DNA from: BA4 sp044376575
GTDB taxonomy: Bacteria > Bacteroidota > Bacteroidia > CAIKAF01
Length of the DNA stretch: 64,000 bases
Direction of reading: 5' to 3'
Assembly: GCA_044376575.1 (NCBI GenBank)
Contig: JBILKR010000015.1
Location: 1-64,000 of the forward strand
Shown here: in pieces, positions 51,012 to 59,627 of the stretch
Layout of the letters: every line of letters begins with the position of its first letter
How positions within the stretch are numbered: position 1 is the first letter of the stretch
Translations under genes and position numbers: made by a program
The notes under the pieces: model-generated
Told to the model about the DNA's origin: nothing
Databases searched by the model: none
Seen by the model: the letters and a program-made list of their open reading frames with translations, nothing else

Positions 51012-53120
51012 ATGGCACGCGACCTTAGATATACTAGAAACATTGGTATTGCTGCTCACATCGATGCAGGAAAAACGACTACAACAGAGCGTATTTTATA
51101 CTACTCAGGGGTAAGTCATAAAATTGGAGAAGTTCACGATGGTGCTGCTACCATGGACTGGATGGTACAGGAGCAGGAAAGAGGTATAACCATTACTTCT
51201 GCTGCTACAACAGTTTACTGGCCATACAGAGGCAATAAATACCATGTGAATATTATCGATACTCCCGGTCACGTTGACTTTACAGTTGAGGTTAATCGCT
51301 CGTTACGTGTATTGGATGGATTGGTATTCCTTTTCAGTGCTGTTGACGGAGTTGAACCTCAGTCTGAAACAAACTGGAGGTTGGCAAATAATTATAATGT
51401 TGCCCGTATTGGTTTCGTAAATAAAATGGATCGCGCAGGTGCTGATTTTCTTAACGTGGTTAAGCAGGTAAAAGACATGCTAGGTTCTAATGCTGTTCCT
51501 TTACAGTTACCAATCGGTTCTGAAGATAATTTTAAAGGTGTTGTTGACTTGGTTAATTTCCGCGGAATTGAGTGGAATGAGCATGATAAGGGAATGACCT
51601 TTAACGTAGTCCCAATTCCTGCTGATATGATCGATGAGGCAACAGAATACAGAGAAAAATTACTCGAGGCCATTGCTGAATTTGATGATAGTTTAATGGA
51701 AAAATATTTCGCTGATCCAAATTCCATTAGCGAAGATGAAATATTAGAAGCATTGCGTAAAGCTACTTGTGCAATGAAAATTGTACCGATGCTTTGTGGA
51801 TCTTCTTTCAAAAACAAAGGAGTGCAAACCATGCTTGATTTCGTGATGGCTTTATTGCCTTCACCGGTTGATCAGGAAGCAATTGTTGGAACTGATCCTC
51901 GTTCTGGTGAAGAGATATCAAGAAAACCAAGTGAAAAAGAACCGTTTGCTGCCCTTGCGTTTAAAATTGCAACCGATCCATTTGTAGGAAGATTATGTTT
52001 CACAAGAGCATATTCAGGTGTACTGGAAGCAGGATCTTATATTTTTAATTCTCGTTCTGAACAAAAAGAAAGAATTTCTCGCATCTTCCAGATGCATGCC
52101 AATAAGCAAAATCAGATTGAGAGATTAGAAGCTGGTGATATCGGTGCTGTTGTAGGATTTAAAGATATTAAAACAGGGGATACTCTTTGTGATGAAAATA
52201 ATCCTATAGTTTTAGAGTCTATGCAATTCCCAGAGCCTGTAATTGGTTTGGCTATTGAGCCAAAAACTCAGGCTGATGTGGATAAGCTAGGAATGGCCTT
52301 GGCAAAATTATCTGAAGAGGATCCAACTTTCCGTGTAAAAACAGATGAAGAAACCGGACAAACCGTTATCAGTGGAATGGGAGAGCTTCACCTTGAAATT
52401 ATTCTTGATCGTTTAAAAAGAGAATTTAAAGTAGAATGTAACCAAGGAGCGCCTCAGGTTGCTTATAAAGAAGCTATCAATGCTTCTGTTACTCACCGTG
52501 AGGTTTACAAGAAACAAACCGGTGGTCGTGGTAAGTTTGCGGATATTCAGTTTACCATTGAACCAGGAGCTTCAGACAAGCAAGGTTTAGAATTTGTGGA
52601 TAACGTTAAAGGTGGTAACATTCCAAGAGAATATATTCCATCAGTACAAAAAGGATTCCAAGCTGCCATGTCTAATGGAGTATTGGCCGGATATCCTGTA
52701 ACATCTTTAAAAGTTACTTTATTTGATGGGTCTTATCACGCGGTTGACTCTGATTCACTTTCTTTTGAATTGTGCGCTAAATTGGCTTATCGTGAAGCAA
52801 TGCCTCAGGCCAAGCCTATTTTATTAGAGCCAATTATGAAAGTAGAAGTGGTTACTCCTGAAGAAAATATGGGAGACATTGTGGGTGACTTGAACAAAAG
52901 AAGAGGTCAGATTGAAGGAATGGATAGCCGTGCTAATGCTCGTGTTATTAAAGCAAAAGTTCCTTTAAGTGAAATGTTTGGTTATGTAACTACATTAAGA
53001 ACGATATCTTCTGGTCGTGCAACATCAACAATGGAGTTTTCTCACTATGATCCGGCTCCAAGAAACGTGGTTGAAGATGTAATTGCTAAAGTTAAAGGTA
53101 AAGCTACAGCTACAGCTTAA
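51012..53120 (+). CDS. fusA: Elongation factor G
   Basis: A 702-residue translocation GTPase. The G domain has AHIDAGKTTTTERI, DTPGHVDFT and NKMD. Domains II to V follow with GRGKFADIQFTIEPG and the C-terminal RAT-STMEFSHYDPAP region. It ends the str cluster. A strong terminator follows, and tuf is not present between fusA and rpsJ. Confidence 0.99.
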   Translation: MARDLRYTRNIGIAAHIDAGKTTTTERILYYSGVSHKIGEVHDGAATMDWMVQEQERGITITSAATTVYWPYRGNKYHVNIIDTPGHVDFTVEVNRSLRVLDGLVFLFSAVDGVEPQSETNWRLANNYNVARIGFVNKMDRAGADFLNVVKQVKDMLGSNAVPLQLPIGSEDNFKGVVDLVNFRGIEWNEHDKGMTFNVVPIPADMIDEATEYREKLLEAIAEFDDSLMEKYFADPNSISEDEILEALRKATCAMKIVPMLCGSSFKNKGVQTMLDFVMALLPSPVDQEAIVGTDPRSGEEISRKPSEKEPFAALAFKIATDPFVGRLCFTRAYSGVLEAGSYIFNSRSEQKERISRIFQMHANKQNQIERLEAGDIGAVVGFKDIKTGDTLCDENNPIVLESMQFPEPVIGLAIEPKTQADVDKLGMALAKLSEEDPTFRVKTDEETGQTVISGMGELHLEIILDRLKREFKVECNQGAPQVAYKEAINASVTHREVYKKQTGGRGKFADIQFTIEPGASDKQGLEFVDNVKGGNIPREYIPSVQKGFQAAMSNGVLAGYPVTSLKVTLFDGSYHAVDSDSLSFELCAKLAYREAMPQAKPILLEPIMKVEVVTPEENMGDIVGDLNKRRGQIEGMDSRANARVIKAKVPLSEMFGYVTTLRTISSGRATSTMEFSHYDPAPRNVVEDVIAKVKGKATATA

Positions 53121-53140
53121 TTTTAGCATATATAAAATCA

Positions 53141-53170
53141 AAAAAATGCCCGTTTATCGGGCATTTTTTT
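53141..53170 (+). terminator. Rho-independent terminator after fusA
   Basis: AATGCCCG pairs with CGGGCATT around TTTAT, flanked by A and T tracts. It separates the str cluster from the S10 cluster. Confidence 0.92.
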
Positions 53171-53223
53171 TAACTTTTAGTATTGTTTTTAATAAAATCA
53201 ACACAATTAACGCTGAAAAACTT

Positions 53224-53292
53224 AAAAAATTAACAATGGGCTGTTGGATATTAAAAAAATAATTTCCACCTTTGCAAGCCCAATTTTATGGG
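53224..53292 (+). promoter_or_regulatory. Ribosomal promoter and leader module, copy 2 (rpsJ)
   Basis: The same module as at 49993: AAAAAATTAACAATG, TGTTGGATA (TTG at 53244-53246), a 20-nt spacer and CACCTTTG (53267-53274). CAAGCCC follows, then CCC-AATTTTAT-GGGG as a leader hairpin. The distance to the rpsJ ATG is about 30 nt after the hairpin. Confidence 0.75.
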
Positions 53293-53323
53293 GTAATGTA
53301 TTTGATTTATATCAATAATTTAT

Positions 53324-53626
53324 ATGAGCCAAAAGATTAGAATCAAGCTAAAATCATACGATCACAATCTCGTAGATAAGTCAGCTGAAAAAATTGTAAA
53401 GACTGTAAAGTCAACTGGAGCCGTTGTGAATGGTCCAATTCCATTGCCATCTCACAAGCGAATTTTCACTGTTTTGCGTTCGCCTCACGTAAATAAAAAA
53501 GCAAGAGAGCAATTTGAATTAAGCACATACAAGCGTTTGATGGATATTTACAATTCTTCATCAAAAACTATTGATGCATTAATGAAGTTAGAATTGCCTA
53601 GTGGTGTTGAAGTTGAGATTAAATAA
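53324..53626 (+). CDS. rpsJ: 30S ribosomal protein S10
   Basis: A 100-residue protein of the 30S head, also the NusE transcription factor. PLPSHKRIFTVLRSPHVNKKAREQF is the standard tRNA/NusB-facing segment. It starts the S10 cluster under its own promoter module, and rplC follows after a 63-nt spacer. Confidence 0.99.
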   Translation: MSQKIRIKLKSYDHNLVDKSAEKIVKTVKSTGAVVNGPIPLPSHKRIFTVLRSPHVNKKAREQFELSTYKRLMDIYNSSSKTIDALMKLELPSGVEVEIK

Positions 53627-53689
53627 ATATAAATAAAGTTGAATCAGGCATGAGGTTTCAACTGCCTCCGCTGCCACAAAGAAAAAAAG

Positions 53690-54307
53690 ATGTCAGGAAT
53701 TATTGGAAAGAAAATCGGGATGACCAGCATCTATAATGAGAAGGGTAAGTTTGTGCCCTGTACCATTATTGAAGCCGGTCCTTGCGTTGTAACCCAAGTT
53801 AAAACAAAAGAAAATGAGGGATACAATGCCATACAGTTGGCTTTTGATGATAAAAAAGAAAAGCATACTACAAAAGCTGAATTAGGTCACTTCAAGAAAG
53901 CGAATACTGCTCCTAAAAGAAAGTTGGTTGAATTCAGAGATGCTAATGGTGAGTTTAAATTAGGTGATGTAATTACTGTTGAGTCATTTGCAGAAGGAGA
54001 ATTTGTTGATGTAATTGGAACATCCAAAGGAAAAGGATTCCAAGGTGTTGTAAAACGTCATGGATTTAGTGGTGTTGGAGGTAGAACTCATGGTCAGCAC
54101 AACAGACAGCGTCACCCTGGTTCGTTAGGTGCCTCTTCATTCCCTTCTCGAGTATTTAAAGGAATGAGAATGGCAGGTCGTACAGGCGGAGAACGCGTAA
54201 AATCAGTTAACCTGAAAGTTGTTAAAGTAATGTCCGCACAACATTTAATCATCATAAGTGGAAATGTTCCCGGGCATAAAGGTTCATACGTAATAATTGA
54301 GAAGTAA
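53690..54307 (+). CDS. rplC: 50S ribosomal protein L3
   Basis: A 205-residue early-assembly protein near the peptidyl-transferase centre. The loop GGRTHGQHNRQRHPGSLG and KGMRMAGRTGGERVKSVN are standard. It ends 1 nt before the rplD start. Confidence 0.98.
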   Translation: MSGIIGKKIGMTSIYNEKGKFVPCTIIEAGPCVVTQVKTKENEGYNAIQLAFDDKKEKHTTKAELGHFKKANTAPKRKLVEFRDANGEFKLGDVITVESFAEGEFVDVIGTSKGKGFQGVVKRHGFSGVGGRTHGQHNRQRHPGSLGASSFPSRVFKGMRMAGRTGGERVKSVNLKVVKVMSAQHLIIISGNVPGHKGSYVIIEK

Positions 54308-54308
54308 A

Positions 54309-54935
54309 ATGGAACTGGCAATTTATAATATACAAGGAAAGGAGACAGGCAAAAAAGCCAGTCTTAACAATGATGTTTTCGCTATAGAGCCGAATGATCA
54401 TGCCATCTATTTAGATGTTAAACAACACCTGGCCAATGCCCGTCAGGGAACGCACAAAGCCAAAGAAAGAAATGAAGTCCATGGTTCTACCCGTAAACTT
54501 CATAAACAAAAAGGTACTGGTGGTTCTCGTAAAGGAAGTATTAAAAATCCTTTGTACCGTGGTGGAGGTAGAGTGTTTGGGCCAGAGCCAAGAGACTATA
54601 CTTTTAAATTAAATAAGAAGTTAAAGAAACTTGCCCGCAAGTCTGCTCTAGCTTATAAAGCAAAAGAAGGTCAAATTACTATACTTGATACTTTGTCACT
54701 TGAAGCACCAAAAACAAAGGAGTTTTTAACTATGTTAAAGAACTTTGGTGTAGATAACAAAAAGACACTTGTGGTAATCCCAGATGCAAGCAAGAATATT
54801 TATTTGTCTTCAAGAAATATTTCTACGACAAATGTAATCGTTGCTTCAGAATTGAATACTTACGAAGTGATGGATGCTGAAAAGCTTTTTATTGTTGAAG
54901 CATCTATTAATACAATTGAAACCATTTTAAGCTAA
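54309..54935 (+). CDS. rplD: 50S ribosomal protein L4
   Basis: A 208-residue protein lining the exit tunnel. The KQKGTGGSRKGSIKNPLYRGGGRVFGP loop is intact. The frame reaches an upstream TTG at 54297 that overlaps rplC, but the ATG at 54309 fits the normal L4 start. Confidence 0.98.
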   Translation: MELAIYNIQGKETGKKASLNNDVFAIEPNDHAIYLDVKQHLANARQGTHKAKERNEVHGSTRKLHKQKGTGGSRKGSIKNPLYRGGGRVFGPEPRDYTFKLNKKLKKLARKSALAYKAKEGQITILDTLSLEAPKTKEFLTMLKNFGVDNKKTLVVIPDASKNIYLSSRNISTTNVIVASELNTYEVMDAEKLFIVEASINTIETILS

Positions 54936-54941
54936 GAACGC

Positions 54942-55235
54942 ATGGAAAATACGATTATAAAGCCCATCATCACTGAAAAGATGACCGGAATCGGAGAAAA
55001 GTTAAATCGTTACGGTTTTCTGGTAGATGTAAATTCAAATAAAATTGAAGTTAAAAATGCCGTAGAAAAAATGTATGGAGTAACTGTAACTGATATAAAT
55101 ACGATGAATTATATCGGTAAAAAATCAGTGAGATATACTAAAAAAAGTTTTTCTGTGGGAAGAAAAGACTCATTTAAAAAAGCAATAGTAACATTGAAGA
55201 AAGGCGAGAGCATCGACTTCTTCGCAAATATTTAA
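54942..55235 (+). CDS. rplW: 50S ribosomal protein L23
   Basis: A 97-residue tunnel-exit protein that docks trigger factor and SRP. It begins with IIKPIITEKMT and has KNAVEKMYGVTVTDINTMNY. It is 6 nt after rplD. Confidence 0.98.
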   Translation: MENTIIKPIITEKMTGIGEKLNRYGFLVDVNSNKIEVKNAVEKMYGVTVTDINTMNYIGKKSVRYTKKSFSVGRKDSFKKAIVTLKKGESIDFFANI

Positions 55236-55240
55236 GCGCA

Positions 55241-56065
55241 ATGGGAGTAAGGAAATTTAACCCCGTAACACCGGGAACAAGATTTAAAGTAATCAGTGAT
55301 TTTTCTGAAATCACTACCAACAGACCTGAAAAAAGCCTATTGTCCTCCAAGAAACGTTCCGGTGGAAGAAATGGCGGTGGTAAAATGACGATGAGATACA
55401 TCGGTGGTGGTCATAAAAAGCAATATCGTATCATTGATTTCAAAAGAAATAAAGATGGAATTGCAGCTACTGTTAAAACTATTGAGTATGATCCCAACCG
55501 TTCTGCTCGTATTGCATTATTAATTTATGCGGATGGAGAAAAAAGATATATTTTGGCTCCACATGGTTTAAAAGTTGGACAGAAAGTATTATCGGGTACA
55601 GGATCTTCACCGGATATCGGAAATGCACTTCCATTGGGAGAGATTCCATTAGGATCTATGATTCATAATATTGAAATGCAACCAGGTAAAGGTGCCTCAA
55701 TTTGTCGAAGTGCAGGCACCAGTGCTCAGTTATCTGCTAGAGATGGTAAATATGCAGTGGTTAAATTACCATCAGGTGAAACTAGAATGATTTTAATCAC
55801 TTGTAAGGCTGTTATAGGAACAGTTTCAAATCCTGAGCACAACCTTATTACAGATGGTAAAGCAGGTCGCAGTCGCTGGTTAGGAGAGCGTCCGCGTACT
55901 AGAGGTGTTGCTATGAACCCGGTTGATCACCCGATGGGTGGTGGAGAAGGCCGTGCATCTGGAGGTCATCCAAGATCACGCAGAGGAATTCCTGCTAAGG
56001 GATACAAAACAAGAGCTCCTAAAAAAGCTTCATCAAAATATATTATTGAAAGAAGGAAGAAATAA
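55241..56065 (+). CDS. rplB: 50S ribosomal protein L2
   Basis: A 274-residue core 50S protein required for subunit joining and peptidyl transfer. The functional NPVDHPMGGGEGRASGGHP loop with its key His, and the C-terminal RAPKKASSKYIIERRKK, are intact. Confidence 0.99.
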   Translation: MGVRKFNPVTPGTRFKVISDFSEITTNRPEKSLLSSKKRSGGRNGGGKMTMRYIGGGHKKQYRIIDFKRNKDGIAATVKTIEYDPNRSARIALLIYADGEKRYILAPHGLKVGQKVLSGTGSSPDIGNALPLGEIPLGSMIHNIEMQPGKGASICRSAGTSAQLSARDGKYAVVKLPSGETRMILITCKAVIGTVSNPEHNLITDGKAGRSRWLGERPRTRGVAMNPVDHPMGGGEGRASGGHPRSRRGIPAKGYKTRAPKKASSKYIIERRKK

Positions 56066-56072
56066 TTGAATT

Positions 56073-56354
56073 ATGGCAAGATCATTAAAAAAAGGACCAT
56101 TTGTTGATTTTAAACTTGAAAAGAGAGTTTTAGATCAAAATGACTCAGGAAAAAAGAATGTTATCAAAACTTGGAGCCGACGTTCTATGATTACTCCTGA
56201 TTTTGTTGGACACACAATGGCTGTTCACAATGGTAATAAGTTTATTCCGGTATATGTAACTGAAAACATGGTGGGTCACAAACTTGGAGAGTTTGCTCCT
56301 ACACGTACATGGAGAGGTCATGCTGGTCAAAGAAAAGATAAAGGTAAAAAGTAA
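56073..56354 (+). CDS. rpsS: 30S ribosomal protein S19
   Basis: A 93-residue 30S head protein. SLKKGPFVDFKLEKRV and WSRRSMITPDFVGHTMAVHNG are standard. It is 7 nt after rplB. Confidence 0.99.
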   Translation: MARSLKKGPFVDFKLEKRVLDQNDSGKKNVIKTWSRRSMITPDFVGHTMAVHNGNKFIPVYVTENMVGHKLGEFAPTRTWRGHAGQRKDKGKK

Positions 56355-56374
56355 TAATACTTGAATAATAAGTC

Positions 56375-56800
56375 ATGGGAGCTAGAAAAAGAATTTCCGC
56401 AGACAACAGAAAGGAAGCAATGAAAACAACGTACATTGCCCGACTGAATAATTGTCCATCATCACCTCGTAAAATGCGATTGATTGCTGATTTAATCAGA
56501 GGTATGGATGCTAATAAAGCATTAGATACATTGCAGTTTACTAGAAAAGATGCAGCAAAATCAATGGAAAAGTTGTTGAAATCTGCTATTTCAAATTTTG
56601 AACAAAAATCTGGATTGCGTGCTGATGAAAGTGCATTGTATGTGAAAACTGTTCATGTGGACGGTGGTCGTTCCTTAAAAAGAATTCAACCAGCACCTCA
56701 AGGCCGTGCACATAAAATTCGTAAACGTTCTAATCATGTAACATTAATTGTTGACATGAAAAATACAGAAGAATCTTCAACTAATAAAGAAAACGCTTAA
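56375..56800 (+). CDS. rplV: 50S ribosomal protein L22
   Basis: A 141-residue protein with its beta-hairpin in the exit tunnel. SPRKMRLIADLIRGMDANKAL and KRIQPAPQGRAHKIRKRSNH are present. It has a Bacteroidota-style extension at both ends (about 18 residues at the N-terminus and a TEESSTNKENA tail). Confidence 0.97.
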   Translation: MGARKRISADNRKEAMKTTYIARLNNCPSSPRKMRLIADLIRGMDANKALDTLQFTRKDAAKSMEKLLKSAISNFEQKSGLRADESALYVKTVHVDGGRSLKRIQPAPQGRAHKIRKRSNHVTLIVDMKNTEESSTNKENA

Positions 56801-56812
56801 AGAAAAATATTC

Positions 56813-57529
56813 ATGGGACAAAAAGTAAATCCAATAGGCATTAGATTAGGTTATATCAGAGGATGGGAATCAAGCTGGTTTGGCGGTAGAAAATTCACCG
56901 AAAAATTAGTTGAGGACGAAGAGATAAGAAATTATCTTCGTGCCCGTTTATCTAAGGCAAGCGTTTCAAAAATTGTAATTGAAAGAACTCAAAAGCTGGT
57001 AACAATTACTGTTCATACAGCTCGTCCGGGTATTATTATTGGAAAGGGTGGTCAGGAAGTGGATAAACTTCGTGAAGAGTTAAAGAAAATTACCAAGAAA
57101 GAAATACAAATCAATATTTCTGAGATTAAAAGACCTGAGATGGATGCAAGATTGGTTGCAGATTCAATTGCAAAACAAATTGAAGGTCGTGTTTCATATC
57201 GCAGAGCTATTAAAATGGCCATTGCTTCAACAATGAGAATGGGCGCAGAAGGTATAAAAGTGAGCATTTCAGGACGTTTAGGTGGTGCAGAAATGGCACG
57301 TGCTGAACACATGAAAGAAGGTCGTATCCCATTGCATACCTTCCGTGCCGATATAGATTATCATATTGCTGAGGCACATACTACTTATGGTCGTATTGGT
57401 ATTAAGGTATGGATTTGCTTGGGAGAGGTTTATGGTAAACGTGATTTATCACCTAACGTTTCTTCTGCCAAACAAGTTAAAGCTCCTACAGGAGTAGCAG
57501 CTCCAAGATCAAGAAAAAAGAAGAATTAA
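56813..57529 (+). CDS. rpsC: 30S ribosomal protein S3
   Basis: A 238-residue protein at the mRNA entry site. The KH domain has PGIIIGKGGQEVDKLREEL and the C-terminal domain has ISGRLGGAEMARAEHMKEG. The tail after LGEVYGKRDL is lysine-rich. Confidence 0.99.
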   Translation: MGQKVNPIGIRLGYIRGWESSWFGGRKFTEKLVEDEEIRNYLRARLSKASVSKIVIERTQKLVTITVHTARPGIIIGKGGQEVDKLREELKKITKKEIQINISEIKRPEMDARLVADSIAKQIEGRVSYRRAIKMAIASTMRMGAEGIKVSISGRLGGAEMARAEHMKEGRIPLHTFRADIDYHIAEAHTTYGRIGIKVWICLGEVYGKRDLSPNVSSAKQVKAPTGVAAPRSRKKKN

Positions 57530-57562
57530 TTTTATTTGAAAACGCTGAAATAAATTTTCATC

Positions 57563-57982
57563 ATGTTACAGCCAAAAAGAACGAAATATAGAAAAGTACA
57601 AAAGGGTCGCATGCGCGGTAATTCAAACAGAGGATCAGAGATAGCATTCGGTTCTTTTGCTTTGAAATCCATGGACACAGTGTGGATGACTTCTCGTCAG
57701 ATTGAAGCAGCTAGGGTTGCTTTAAACAGATATATGAAAAGGGAAGGCCAGGTTTGGATTCGTATTTTTCCTGATAAACCAATCACAAAGAAACCTGCTG
57801 AAGTTCGTATGGGTAAAGGTAAAGGAAATCCAGAATTCTGGGCAGCTGTTGTTAAGCCAGGCCGTATCCTTTTCGAAATAGAAGGTGTTCCCATGGCTGT
57901 TGCTCAGGAAGCAATGCGACTAGCAGCTCAGAAATTACCGGTACGTACTAAATTCTTAGTTAGACCTGACTATACTGAATAA
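57563..57982 (+). CDS. rplP: 50S ribosomal protein L16
   Basis: A 139-residue protein at the A-site and central protuberance. It opens with MLQPKRTKYRKVQKGRMRG and has RIFPDKPITKKPAEVRMGKG and GNPEFWAAVVKPGRILFE. Confidence 0.99.
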   Translation: MLQPKRTKYRKVQKGRMRGNSNRGSEIAFGSFALKSMDTVWMTSRQIEAARVALNRYMKREGQVWIRIFPDKPITKKPAEVRMGKGKGNPEFWAAVVKPGRILFEIEGVPMAVAQEAMRLAAQKLPVRTKFLVRPDYTE

Positions 57983-58000
57983 TCTTTAAATTGAATTATT

Positions 58001-58195
58001 ATGAAATCTTCAGAAATAAAAGAACTTTCCAATACTGAATTATCAGATAAAATTCAGGAACTATCAGCTTCATTAAATAAAATGAAGCTAAATCATGTGA
58101 TTTCTCCAATTGAAAATCCCATGTTAATTAAGAAAAACAGAAGAGATATTGCTCGTCTTAAAACTGAAAAGAGAAAGAGAGATCTTTTGGGTTAA
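58001..58195 (+). CDS. rpmC: 50S ribosomal protein L29
   Basis: A 64-residue helical tunnel-exit protein with the usual KSSEIKELSNTEL start and NPMLIKKNRRDIARLKTEKRKR end. It is the last gene of the first half of the S10 cluster. rpsQ does not follow directly here. A terminator and an opposite-strand gene intervene. Confidence 0.98.
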   Translation: MKSSEIKELSNTELSDKIQELSASLNKMKLNHVISPIENPMLIKKNRRDIARLKTEKRKRDLLG

Positions 58196-58206
58196 TAAAC
58201 TTTTCT

Positions 58207-58249
58207 ACAAATAAAAAAACCACTTCATTGAAGTGGTTTTTTTATTTGT
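58207..58249. terminator. Long palindromic bidirectional terminator between rpmC and the solute-binding gene
   Basis: A 43-nt sequence with perfect 21-nt arms around a single central T. The GC-containing core CCACTTCA/TGAAGTGG is flanked by A and T tracts on both sides. It ends rpmC transcription and the convergent minus-strand gene. Confidence 0.93.
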
Positions 58250-58260
58250 CATTTTTTAGA

Positions 58261-59115
58261 TTACTCTGCAATTTCCGCTGTTCTAATCACTTCAAAACTC
58301 AGGTGCTTTTCTAATATATCTCTGTATTTTTTTGTTGAAGTAAATCCAAATCCTGATTCAAAAAATTCATTCATATAAGCATTGTATTCACTTCCTTTGG
58401 GAAAAATAAAAGCAAATTTTTCCTGAGTGATATTAAATGGCCGTTGAATTTTTAAATATACATTTCTTTTTCGCAAGTAGTTCCAAAAACTAATCATGTC
58501 AACATATCCCATTACAGATTTATTGGATTGAATTTTATCTAAAATTTCTATAGGTGAATTTCCTTGTAATAATTCAAGGTCATTTACGTAATCAGCTTTC
58601 AAATCATTCATATATATATTGTGAACAGATTCTTTTGTTGTCATTCCTTTCATGTTTTTAAAAACATCTTTCGCTTCGTTTTTTGAGTTGATCGTGGGTA
58701 TTGCTCCTTGAGTTATCAAAACAGAAACGTTATTCAGATAAGGCGCAGAATAATCAATCTGTTTTTTTCTTTCTTCGTTTATGGTTACGCTACCTGCTCC
58801 AATGCAATTTTTTTCTCCTGTTGTTATTGTTGAATAAAACTCATTGAAAGATTCATATCCTTTAAAAGTAAAATTTACAGGTATATTTTTTTTAAGTTTA
58901 AGCCATATTGCAAACTCTTGAAGAATATCAATTTCAATTCCTGTTAAATTGCCATTTGAAGAATAAGCGAATGGTTCCTGGCTGAAATAATGTATAATTA
59001 TTTCGTTTTTTGGGGTTCCGTTTGCTCTTTCTGCTCCTTTTGCAAGTGAATTTGCCTGAGAAAAAACAGAAATCGAGGTCAAAATTGTCATTAAGACAGT
59101 AGTAATTATCTTCAT
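58261..59115 (-). CDS. Family 3 extracellular solute-binding protein, inserted in the ribosomal cluster
   Basis: A 284-residue periplasmic protein of the bacterial SBP family 3 (amino-acid type) fold. The signal peptide ends at SVFSQ. FSQEPFAYSSNGNLTGIEIDILQEFA is the typical ligand-binding start. ERKKQIDYSAPYLNN and SNKSVMGYVDMISFWNYL follow. No ABC permease or ATPase gene is near, so it may be an orphan sensor or substrate protein. The ATG at 59115 is chosen because a TATATTTG promoter box (59131-59138) excludes the longer start at 59145. It lies on the minus strand between rpmC and rpsQ. Confidence 0.9.
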   Translation of the reverse strand: MKIITTVLMTILTSISVFSQANSLAKGAERANGTPKNEIIIHYFSQEPFAYSSNGNLTGIEIDILQEFAIWLKLKKNIPVNFTFKGYESFNEFYSTITTGEKNCIGAGSVTINEERKKQIDYSAPYLNNVSVLITQGAIPTINSKNEAKDVFKNMKGMTTKESVHNIYMNDLKADYVNDLELLQGNSPIEILDKIQSNKSVMGYVDMISFWNYLRKRNVYLKIQRPFNITQEKFAFIFPKGSEYNAYMNEFFESGFGFTSTKKYRDILEKHLSFEVIRTAEIAE

Positions 59116-59130
59116 TTTATAAATTTTGAG

Positions 59131-59138
59131 CAAATATA
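59131..59138 (-). promoter_or_regulatory. -7 promoter box of the solute-binding protein gene (TATATTTG)
   Basis: An exact TAnnTTTG match on the minus strand, 15 nt upstream of the ATG at 59115. It makes the upstream ATG at 59145 unlikely to be used. Confidence 0.6.
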
Positions 59139-59259
59139 CCTTCATTTTTTCGAAAGACCTATTAAATGTAAAACATTATATATCAAATAGATGAAAAATA
59201 AAAAGATTGTAAAATCTCTTTATTTGTAAGGCAAAATCATCTTTAAACTGATTTACACT

Positions 59260-59328
59260 AAAAAAATTAACAATGCACTGTTGGATATTTAAAAAAAAAG
59301 TTCCACCTTTGCAAGCCCGTTTTTAGGG
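59260..59328 (+). promoter_or_regulatory. Ribosomal promoter and leader module, copy 3 (rpsQ)
   Basis: The third copy: AAAAAAATTAACAATG, TGTTGGATA (TTG at 59281-59283), a 20-nt spacer and CACCTTTG (59304-59311). CAAGCCC follows, then CCC-GTTTTTA-GGGG as a leader hairpin. It restarts transcription of the ribosomal cluster downstream of the inserted gene. Confidence 0.78.
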
Positions 59329-59349
59329 GAAAAGTATATTGAAATAAGC

Positions 59350-59625
59350 ATGAAAGTCATGACTGAAGCAGTAAAACGCAATACAAGAAAAGAAAAAATA
59401 GGTGTGGTAACCAGCAATAAGATGCAAAAAACCATCACCGTATCTGTTGTACGTAAGGTTAAGCACCCGAAGTATGGCAAGTTTGTTACCCAGACCTCAA
59501 AATTCAAAGCTCACGATGAGAAAAATGAGTGCGGAATTGGAGATACCGTTAAAATAACGGAGACAAGACCATTGAGCAAGGATAAGAATTGGAGATTAGT
59601 AGAAATTATAGAAAGAGCTAAATAA
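59350..59625 (+). CDS. rpsQ: 30S ribosomal protein S17
   Basis: A 91-residue primary 16S rRNA-binding protein. RNTRKEKIGVVTSNKMQKTITV and GDTVKITETRPLSKDKNWRLVEI are standard. An ATG at 59359 is an alternative start. It begins the second half of the S10/spc cluster under its own promoter module. Confidence 0.98.
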   Translation: MKVMTEAVKRNTRKEKIGVVTSNKMQKTITVSVVRKVKHPKYGKFVTQTSKFKAHDEKNECGIGDTVKITETRPLSKDKNWRLVEIIERAK

Positions 59626-59627
59626 CC

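Noticed and set aside
53627..53689. L4-type autoregulatory leader between rpsJ and rplC
   Set aside because: The spacer contains only weak short pairings (GAGG/CCTC) and nothing similar to the known S10 leader.
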